The position numbers and the translations under genes are program-made. 11,832 nt of DNA, from positions 1 to 11,832 of the forward strand of contig JAIDXU010000280.1 of NCBI GenBank assembly GCA_029058455.1, in the 5' to 3' direction. Of the stretch, positions 5,534 through 11,832 are shown one piece after another. Source of the stretch: Paramuribaculum sp. Lineage in GTDB: Bacteria; Bacteroidota; Bacteroidia; Bacteroidales; Muribaculaceae. Numbering within the stretch: position 1 is the first letter of the stretch; each line of letters begins with the position of its first letter. The notes beneath the pieces are model-generated. The model was not told where the DNA came from, searched no databases, and saw only the letters and a program-made list of their open reading frames with translations.

Positions 5534-7732
5534 TCAGCGCATGTTGCTGTCAAAATAGTCGAGCATACGGCCATAAACCACAGTGCGGGCGTCACAACCG
5601 TTGATAAAATGATTCATGTTGGGGAAAATGTAGAGGTCACACCATCCGCCGTTTTGCTGAAGGTTGGCAATATATTGCACCGTGTTGAGGAAATGCACAT
5701 TATCATCGGCGGTGCCGGTCATGATGAGCAACGGACATTTCACGTTTTTAGTGAAATTGAGCGGTGCCGAATCACGATAGCCGTCGGGATTCATCTGGGG
5801 AGTGAGCATATATCGCTCGGCATAGACAGTGTCATAATATTTCCAGCTTGTAACGGGAGCCACAGCCACGGCTGCTGCATAGGGAGCGTCGGGCTGAGAG
5901 GCGGCCATGAGGGTTTCATAGCCTCCGAAGCTCCAGCCGTGAATACCGATGCGTGAAGAATCGACATAAGGAAGCGAGGCGGCATAGCGGGCGGCGTTGA
6001 CCTGGTCGATAGATTCATATTTGCCGAGCTGCTTGTAGACACAGGTCATGAACTTGCGGCCACGGCCTCCGGTGCCACGGCCGTCGACACAGATTATGAT
6101 ATAGCCGCGGGTGGTGTAGTAGTTGGCCCAGTCGATACCCCAGCGGTTGAGAACCTGCTGCGAACCGGGGCCGGAATACTGGAACATCACCACGGGATAA
6201 CGGTTGGCGGGATTGAAGTCGACAGGTTTAAGCATCCATCCGTTGAGGGTTATGCCATCGCTCTGCATTGTGAAAAACTCCTTTTTGGGCTCCTTTCCCC
6301 AGCGCCGGGCATAATCGGCATTATCTTCAAGCACTCTCACCTCCTTGCGGCTCTTGGTCTCGGTCACAACATAGCGGGGCACCTGAGTAACCGAGCTGTA
6401 GCTGAGAGTGTAATATTTGAAATCTGGGCTGAAAGTAGCAGAGGCGGTGCCTTCGGCCGGAGTGAGATCGGTGATCTTGCCGGCACGGTCAATGCGGCTC
6501 ACCACACGGTTAACGGCACCGGTTGAGGTTGACTGATAATAGTGGCAGCCGTTAGCGGCGTCATAGCCGTAGTAGGCAGTCACGTCATAGTCGCCCGAAG
6601 TGATCTGCTTCATGAGCGATCCGGCATAGGAATACTGATAGATATGGTCATAGCCCGAGCGGCCCGAACTGATGGTGAAGCAATCGGGATAATAATGTAT
6701 ATCCTCATAAGTGGCTGTCGAGAGCCATGCCTCATCCTGCTCCACGAGCAGCGATTTCACCACCGTGGTCTTGGGATTGGCGGCAAAGATCTCCATGCGG
6801 GTCTGCTCGCGGTTGAGGCTCACGATAATCAGTCGCTCGGGGCTGTAGGCATAGCTTATGCGGGGTATGTATTCGGTCTGTGTGCCGGGCAGCTCGATGG
6901 TTTTCAGCTTGCGGGTCTCCACGTCATAGGAGTGAACCGAAACAACCGAATTGGGCTCGCCGGCCACAGGATATTTATATGTGAAACTGCCGGGATAGAG
7001 TGCATATTGGGGCATGGCGTCACAGGCGCTCTCATAGAGCGGGAATGAATATAAGGGCACCTTTGACTCATCATATCTTATGAAACAGAGCTGCATGTTG
7101 TCGGGCGACCATGTCATTGACGACGAGGTGGTAAACTCCTCCTCATATACCCAGTCGGGCACTCCGTTGATAATCTCATTCACCTTTCCGTCGGTGGTCA
7201 CATCAACCTCGGTCCAGTAGTCGAGCTTGCGCAGGTGAATGTTATTGTCAGCAACAAAAGCCACCATACGGCCGTCGGGCGAAAAGAGAGCGGCCTGTTG
7301 ACGGGGATAATTCTCCGAGAGGGGTCTCAGAATACGGCTGTAGATTTCATACACATAATATTCGGCGGAGAATGAATGGCGATAGATGTTGGTGCGGTTG
7401 CGCCACACAAGAATCTTCGAACCGTCGGGGCTGAATTTATAACCCTCTATCGACTGAATCTGATTTTCGCGTGTCTTCGAGAGGTCGAGCACGGTTTCAA
7501 TCTCCTTGCCGGTGCGTATGTCATGCTTCACAATGCGGTTGCGGTCGGCCGAGAGCTGCAGATAGGCCGAGCCGTCGTCGGTGTAGTTGAGGGCATGAGG
7601 CACACGGGGCGACGCCATGCCGTTGCAGTAGGGGCGCAAGCCCTCATAAGCGCTTACGTTATTGGCCGGATAGGCGGAGAGGGTCGCGGCGGCAGCAAAA
7701 GTTATTGTAAGGATATGTGATTTGAAATTCAT
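5534..7732 (-). CDS. Dipeptidyl peptidase IV (serine protease family S9B)
   Basis: Exported serine exopeptidase that removes Xaa-Pro or Xaa-Ala dipeptides from peptide N-termini, useful for protein-derived nutrients in the gut. The 732-aa length fits P. gingivalis DPP IV. A signal peptide occupies about 1-28 (MNFKSHILTITFAAAATLSA start) with no lipobox. Residues about 45-490 form the beta-propeller, including the N-terminus-binding double glutamate in DWVYEEEF (Glu198/Glu199), the feature that separates aminodipeptidases from other S9 members. The alpha/beta-hydrolase domain (about 490-732) has the oxyanion tyrosine in QYSGPGSQQ (Tyr519), nucleophile Ser601 in GWSFGG, Asp676 in GTADDNVHF and His708 in NMNHF, so the triad is complete. 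The related prolyl tripeptidyl peptidase is less likely because WVYEEE and TADDNVH match DPP IV. It sits 42 bp downstream of the coiled-coil gene and 12 bp upstream of the membrane-protein gene. Confidence 0.95.
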   Translation of the reverse strand: MNFKSHILTITFAAAATLSAYPANNVSAYEGLRPYCNGMASPRVPHALNYTDDGSAYLQLSADRNRIVKHDIRTGKEIETVLDLSKTRENQIQSIEGYKFSPDGSKILVWRNRTNIYRHSFSAEYYVYEIYSRILRPLSENYPRQQAALFSPDGRMVAFVADNNIHLRKLDYWTEVDVTTDGKVNEIINGVPDWVYEEEFTTSSSMTWSPDNMQLCFIRYDESKVPLYSFPLYESACDAMPQYALYPGSFTYKYPVAGEPNSVVSVHSYDVETRKLKTIELPGTQTEYIPRISYAYSPERLIIVSLNREQTRMEIFAANPKTTVVKSLLVEQDEAWLSTATYEDIHYYPDCFTISSGRSGYDHIYQYSYAGSLMKQITSGDYDVTAYYGYDAANGCHYYQSTSTGAVNRVVSRIDRAGKITDLTPAEGTASATFSPDFKYYTLSYSSVTQVPRYVVTETKSRKEVRVLEDNADYARRWGKEPKKEFFTMQSDGITLNGWMLKPVDFNPANRYPVVMFQYSGPGSQQVLNRWGIDWANYYTTRGYIIICVDGRGTGGRGRKFMTCVYKQLGKYESIDQVNAARYAASLPYVDSSRIGIHGWSFGGYETLMAASQPDAPYAAAVAVAPVTSWKYYDTVYAERYMLTPQMNPDGYRDSAPLNFTKNVKCPLLIMTGTADDNVHFLNTVQYIANLQQNGGWCDLYIFPNMNHFINGCDARTVVYGRMLDYFDSNMR

Positions 7733-7774
7733 GATGGTTTACAGTATTTTGAATCTTTTGGATTTGAAGGATAT

Positions 7775-9253
7775 TCAGAAAAGTGTGAGCTGGTTGAGAT
7801 CGTCGGGGCGTGAATGTTTCTTCTCAGGCTCGCGATAGCCGAAATCGCTGTCGGAGTCGTTGGCCGTAGAGACATTTTTAGAGGTCACTTCGGGCGCTAC
7901 AAACCATTCGTTGCTGTCGATCAGCTCGTCGATAGCCGACAGCTTTGGCCGTGCAGGAGCGGGAGCCGGGGTTTCAGGCTCGGGATTCTTGCGGTGACGC
8001 CCTCTGCGCTTGCGGGGCGGAACCGGGGGCTGCGGCTCGGAGTCGCTGTTTTCTGACTCCGCAACCGATGCGGCGGGAGTATCGTTTTCGCTCATGCGGG
8101 CTATCTCGCGACGCAGCGAATCGACTATCGCCGCATGATCGTGAAGATTGCGCTCTATGGTGTCTCTGAGATTCTTGTTCTCGGCCTTGAGGGCTTCGAT
8201 CTGAAGATTGGCATCGTTGAGTTGGGTGAGCTGACCCGATAATTCTTCCATCTCACGGCCGCGGGCGGCATAGTCAGCCTCCATTCTCTCATATTTCTCG
8301 ATTTGGCGGGTCAGATTGTCGATGTTGTCACGGAGCGATTCTATCTCGCCGGCGTCATTGTCGTTCTGGAATTTGGCGTTTCCAAGCGCCTGCTCGCTTT
8401 CATGAAGCTGCTCGGCCAGTCGGCGTGCCTTCTGCTCGGCGTCATGCAGCTCCATTACCTTGGTTTCGGCTTCGGCTCTGAGCTGATTATTTTCCTCATT
8501 GAGGCTCTCGATATTGGCCCGGGCCTCGTCGAGCTGACGCGAAATATTGCCTACCTCGGTTTCAAGCCCCGAGTTGGCAACCGAGAGCTGATTGACCTTT
8601 TCGATGAGAGATTCGTCGGTAAGTTCGCCGCCGGCGGTCACGCTCATAACCCTCATTTTATTGAGCATGGAGCGGTTTTCAAGCTGCAGCTGCTCGCGCT
8701 CGGCCTCCATCTCGGTGATTTTCGACTCAAGGTCATGCACCCTGTCGCTGAGAGCGCGTTTCTGACGCTTGGCGCTCAGCTGCTCGTTTTCAAACGCGCC
8801 CTTCCGCTCCTCGAGAGCCGCATTCTGCGATTTCAGGCGCGCGATGTTTTCGGCCAGCGAGCGGCGCTCGGCCTCGGCTTCGGCGGTCACTTCGCGGCGT
8901 GTAGCCTCGGCAAGCAGGGTCACTCTCTCGCGCAATTTCACGCTCAGCGCCTCCACAAGCATGTCACGCTGCTTTTCGGTGTCGAGGCATTTGCTCACAA
9001 ATTCAGGCTGAATGGCATTAAACATGCCTATAACCTCGTTGAGAAGGTCGCCGGTGAGAAACCTCAGGTCGCTCTGCTCCGTGCCGTCAGATGCCGGCGC
9101 GGGTTGGTTTACCGGGTCAGCCTCCGCATGACCGTTATGTTGAGTTTCTGACGTGTCGGTCACCGGAATTTCATCCGACTTGTCGTCGGCAAAAAATTCC
9201 TCCTCGTCGGGCGACATACCCAATATCCGTTTTATGTAGCCGGCTAATGACAT
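7775..9253 (-). CDS. Long coiled-coil protein with basic AT-hook-like patch and C-terminal QLTLF
   Basis: A 492-aa cytosolic protein of unknown function. Region by region: a conserved start MSLAGYIKRILGM (1-13), an acidic low-complexity linker (15-60), a short globular or helical part (FLTGDLLNEVIGMFNAIQPE, 65-84), a long heptad-rich coiled coil (about 105-388, rich in Glu/Gln/Leu/Arg), a Pro/Ser/Glu-rich linker holding a basic patch PPRKRRGRHRKNPEPE (412-427), a conserved-looking LSAIDELIDSNEWFVAPE (438-455), and the C-terminus DDLNQLTLF. The last five residues (488-492) match the beta sliding-clamp-binding consensus QLxLF. The basic patch resembles a degenerate AT-hook (RGRHRK). Together these suggest a nucleoid- or replisome-associated scaffold, which is inference. 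Coiled-coil similarity to SMC or myosin is compositional and says nothing about descent. It starts 38 bp after the stop of the upstream PPDK-like gene, so both are very likely co-transcribed. Confidence 0.85.
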   Translation of the reverse strand: MSLAGYIKRILGMSPDEEEFFADDKSDEIPVTDTSETQHNGHAEADPVNQPAPASDGTEQSDLRFLTGDLLNEVIGMFNAIQPEFVSKCLDTEKQRDMLVEALSVKLRERVTLLAEATRREVTAEAEAERRSLAENIARLKSQNAALEERKGAFENEQLSAKRQKRALSDRVHDLESKITEMEAEREQLQLENRSMLNKMRVMSVTAGGELTDESLIEKVNQLSVANSGLETEVGNISRQLDEARANIESLNEENNQLRAEAETKVMELHDAEQKARRLAEQLHESEQALGNAKFQNDNDAGEIESLRDNIDNLTRQIEKYERMEADYAARGREMEELSGQLTQLNDANLQIEALKAENKNLRDTIERNLHDHAAIVDSLRREIARMSENDTPAASVAESENSDSEPQPPVPPRKRRGRHRKNPEPETPAPAPARPKLSAIDELIDSNEWFVAPEVTSKNVSTANDSDSDFGYREPEKKHSRPDDLNQLTLF

Positions 9254-9291
9254 CTGAATGATTGATTTATCTTGGTTTGAGTTTCGTATTC

Positions 9292-11832
9292 TTACTGTTG
9301 TTCGGGCAACGCCACAACACCTTTGCCTTTCTTGCCGTCGATTCCCACAAGCAGCGGCGAGGGAAATTCCACAACCCTCACATGAGCGGTTTCGGTAACG
9401 GCGGGCATGGAGTCGAGCAGCTCGAAATTACATAGCGGATGACCCTCTGAAGCCATTGTGTCGATGGTGAAATATCCGGCGCCCATCGAAGTGAGATTCT
9501 GGAAGAAGTGAGTGCCCTGACTCGGCTCTACCCTGAATCCCGGCAGCGACACCTCGACAATGAGGCGGCTCTGGGCTATGTGGGGCCATTTAACCGGTAT
9601 TCCGAGCCACGGATCACCCGAGCCCCAGCGCCCGGGGCCGATGAGAATATAGTGGCGGTTGGCGGCGGCAAATTCACGGTTGATTTTCTCTATCTCGCGC
9701 GCAATGGCGGGAGTTTCGGCGGCATTGAAGTTGTCGCTTCTCACATACACCACCGAGGTCATCTCGTTGTTGAGACCGTGGCCGAGAGCCATGTCGCTTC
9801 TCAACAGCAGTTTGTCGTCGGGGAGCGAAAGCAGGTGTTCGTCAACAACCTCGCTTCTGCTCACGATAGGACGTATCTGAAGCCAGTAAATGCGTCCCTT
9901 TATCTCTTCGGCATCAGGATCGAGCGTAACGGCAAATTCTATCTCCACCGGGCGCCCCATCTCCTTCTGACCGGTCTGGAGCATAAACTCCACCGCCTTG
10001 GCCAACGGGAATGCATCATGCTTGAGTATATTATTGAAAGTCACCACCCTGCGCCCCTGCCCGCAATCATAGTCGCGGATTATCTGGTCGCGGTAGTCAT
10101 ATGAGCTGACAATCAGTTTGAGCGCGCCGGCGTCGGCGGCCTCATTGACCGGCACTTTCTTGAGATTGAAAGCGTCGTCAACCCTGAAATCCTCCTTCAC
10201 CCGCTCGGTATCGAGGGCGAGAAGCGAGGTCTGGGTGTCGCGCAGGGCTAAGTTGAGCTCGCTGGTCTGGAGCACCGCCGAGGGATGTGAGGGCGAGAAG
10301 CGCAACGCCACTCCCCCGTCTACGATATATTTGCCGAGACCGGCGGCCACCTCGGCCACTCCCTCCTCGGGGCGCTCGTCGCCCACGGGATAGAAATTAA
10401 GCGACCGTCCCACACCTGAGAACGAGGGGAAAAATCCCACTCCGGGCCATTCGTTTCCGGCCACCTCCTGAATTATAACCGCCATCTTCTCCTGGTCGAT
10501 CACATTTGAAGTGGCGTTCATATAAGCCTTTGAGTCGGCATAAAACACCGAGGCATAGACACCCTTTATGGCGTCGCTCATCATCTTGAGCATTTCGTAG
10601 CGGTCATCCACATGCGGAATCATATAGGTGCTGTAGATTCCCGCAAAAGGCTGATAGTGGCTATCCTCGAGCAGCGACGAGCTGCGTATGGCCAGCGGCT
10701 TGTCGACCACCTCGATGAGCGCGAAAAAGTCCTCTATGAGACGCTCGGGCAGACGCGCCTGCAGAAAGTAGCGCAATATCTCCGAATCAGGCCTGTCGCT
10801 GAGAGCTATGGGATAGAGATTGTTTGAGGCCATAAACTCATCGAAGATGTCGGTACACAACACCACCGTGCGGGGAATGGTTATCACCGCTCCGCCGGGA
10901 AAGTTGTCACACACCGGGTTCTTCTTGATGATCTGGTCGATAAAGGCGAGGCCGCGACCCTTGCCGCCGAGCGATCCCTCGCCGATGCGGGCAAAGTTGC
11001 TGTAATGGTCAAAGCGGTCCTTGCGGAACACGGCCACCACGCCGCGGTTTTTCATCTTGCGATATTTCACTATCAGATCAAAAAACAGCCGTCGCGCGGC
11101 GGGAGTCTCCTCGAGCGATCTGAACTTATGTTCCTTCACCACATTGGCTATCGGAAAAAGGGCGCGCGAATAGAGCCAGCGGCTGATGTCGTTGCGTGAG
11201 GCATGGCGCAGAAGCGATGCCGCCGGTATGTCGAATATATGATATTGAAGATCTTTGAGCGACCTGATGCGGAGCACCTCGCGCCCCGTGTCGGGATCTG
11301 AAATCACAAAGTCGCCGAAGCCAAACTCCTCGTTGATGGCCGCGCTGAGGTCAACCGGAAGCTTCTTGCTGTTTTTGTCGAGAAACACACACCCCATCTC
11401 CTCAGCCTCCTTGCGGTTTGAGGCCTCGCTGCTCTCTATAATGACCGGCATGTGGGGGCGGCGCTCCTTTATGGCGTGGGCCAGTCTCATGCCCGCCTTG
11501 GGATCTTTCTCGCCGTCGCGGTGAAACGACACATCGCTGATCACTCCGAGAATGTTGCGGCCATAGCGCTCATAAAGCTCCATCGCCTCCTCATAGTCGC
11601 GGGCAAGCATAACCTTGGGACGACCTCTCATTCTCAACATCTGCTCATGGGCATTGAGCGCCTCGGTCGATGATTCGAGACTCTGTTTCAGCAGATTTTT
11701 ATAAACATGGGGGAGCACCGAGCTGTAGAACCTCACCGAGTCCTCCACCAGCAATATCATCTGCACGCCCACCTCGTTAATGTCGTTGTCGGCGTTCATC
11801 TTATCCTCGAGCAGCTTGATGATAGCCAGCAG
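9292..11832 (-). CDS. Receiver + PEP/pyruvate-binding (PPDK N-terminal-like) protein, N-terminus outside the window
   Basis: The frame stays open to the right edge: upstream of the Met at 11799, 11 codons read LLAIIKLLEDK, resembling the end of a receiver-like domain, so the real start is beyond 11832. Counting from that Met: a receiver domain at about 12-160, with acidic pair Glu19/Asp20, phospho-acceptor Asp89 in GVISDVSF, Ser123 and Lys142; a linker (about 165-265); and a PPDK/PEP-synthase-type ATP-grasp domain (about 268-645) with GSLGGKGRGLAFI (275-287), LAIRSSSLLEDSHYQPFAG (369-387) and closing YWLQIRPI (638-645). The swivel domain that carries the catalytic histidine in PEP synthase (TxGGxxSHxA) and the TIM-barrel PEP domain are not seen. 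Instead about 190 residues follow, including HYILIGPGRWGSGDPWLG and SQGTHFFQNL. Automatic annotation as phosphoenolpyruvate synthase would overstate it; a receiver-controlled ATP-dependent phosphotransfer or ligase-type role is inference. Confidence 0.9.
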   Translation of the reverse strand: MLAIIKLLEDKMNADNDINEVGVQMILLVEDSVRFYSSVLPHVYKNLLKQSLESSTEALNAHEQMLRMRGRPKVMLARDYEEAMELYERYGRNILGVISDVSFHRDGEKDPKAGMRLAHAIKERRPHMPVIIESSEASNRKEAEEMGCVFLDKNSKKLPVDLSAAINEEFGFGDFVISDPDTGREVLRIRSLKDLQYHIFDIPAASLLRHASRNDISRWLYSRALFPIANVVKEHKFRSLEETPAARRLFFDLIVKYRKMKNRGVVAVFRKDRFDHYSNFARIGEGSLGGKGRGLAFIDQIIKKNPVCDNFPGGAVITIPRTVVLCTDIFDEFMASNNLYPIALSDRPDSEILRYFLQARLPERLIEDFFALIEVVDKPLAIRSSSLLEDSHYQPFAGIYSTYMIPHVDDRYEMLKMMSDAIKGVYASVFYADSKAYMNATSNVIDQEKMAVIIQEVAGNEWPGVGFFPSFSGVGRSLNFYPVGDERPEEGVAEVAAGLGKYIVDGGVALRFSPSHPSAVLQTSELNLALRDTQTSLLALDTERVKEDFRVDDAFNLKKVPVNEAADAGALKLIVSSYDYRDQIIRDYDCGQGRRVVTFNNILKHDAFPLAKAVEFMLQTGQKEMGRPVEIEFAVTLDPDAEEIKGRIYWLQIRPIVSRSEVVDEHLLSLPDDKLLLRSDMALGHGLNNEMTSVVYVRSDNFNAAETPAIAREIEKINREFAAANRHYILIGPGRWGSGDPWLGIPVKWPHIAQSRLIVEVSLPGFRVEPSQGTHFFQNLTSMGAGYFTIDTMASEGHPLCNFELLDSMPAVTETAHVRVVEFPSPLLVGIDGKKGKGVVALPEQQ

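Noticed and set aside
7733..7774. Internal promoter before the DPP IV gene
   Set aside because: The 42-bp gap is AT-rich, but I could not find a convincing Bacteroidetes TAnnTTTG element with a matching upstream TTTG.
8303..9151. 282-codon open frame on the + strand opposite the coiled-coil gene
   Set aside because: Antisense of a repetitive Glu/Leu/Arg-rich heptad sequence, which tends to leave the opposite frame open; the product is a compositional mirror with no domain.
9292..11799. Calling the PPDK-like gene a phosphoenolpyruvate synthase (ppsA) starting at 11799
   Set aside because: The swivel histidine and PEP-binding barrel are not seen, and the frame continues coding upstream of 11799 to the window edge.

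Overview
The window looks like a chromosomal segment of a gut-type Bacteroidales bacterium, plausibly Muribaculaceae. The reasons are a dipeptidyl peptidase IV that reads like the Porphyromonas/Bacteroides enzyme, a Bacteroidetes-style MiaA with a GTGKDL motif, a receiver plus PPDK-type protein characteristic of this phylum, starts without clear Shine-Dalgarno sequences, and moderately GC-rich coding DNA. The genus is inference from protein resemblance only.

Left part, + strand (1-1877): the tail of a HAD-superfamily phosphatase, then ribF (bifunctional riboflavin kinase/FAD synthetase) 21 bp downstream, then a small AT-rich gene with a DUF2442-like domain and a possible helix-turn-helix. A perfect 10-bp hairpin followed by a T-rich run (2139-2179) closes this transcription unit. 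The gene-free stretch 1878-2247 also holds an overlapping second hairpin and a 9-bp-periodic TAGCTA repeat.

Right part, - strand (2248-11832): six genes converge on the same gap. Their spacings are 38 bp, 42 bp, 12 bp, 0 bp and a 14-bp overlap, so they look like one operon whose promoter lies beyond the right edge. In transcription order: a receiver + PEP/pyruvate-binding ATP-grasp protein (N-terminus outside the window), a coiled-coil protein with an AT-hook-like basic patch and a C-terminal QLTLF, an exported S9B dipeptidyl peptidase IV, a six-TM protein of unknown function, miaA (tRNA A37 dimethylallyltransferase) and an exported protein of unknown function.

RibF (FAD/FMN), MiaA (tRNA modification) and DPP IV (periplasmic or secreted peptide processing) are housekeeping or nutritional functions. 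The most interesting part is the first two operon genes. One is a PEP-synthase-like protein that keeps the ATP-grasp domain but shows no phosphohistidine swivel motif and carries receiver modules. The other is a coiled-coil protein whose last five residues match the beta sliding-clamp-binding consensus. No CRISPR array, tRNA/rRNA gene, insertion sequence or phage gene was seen.
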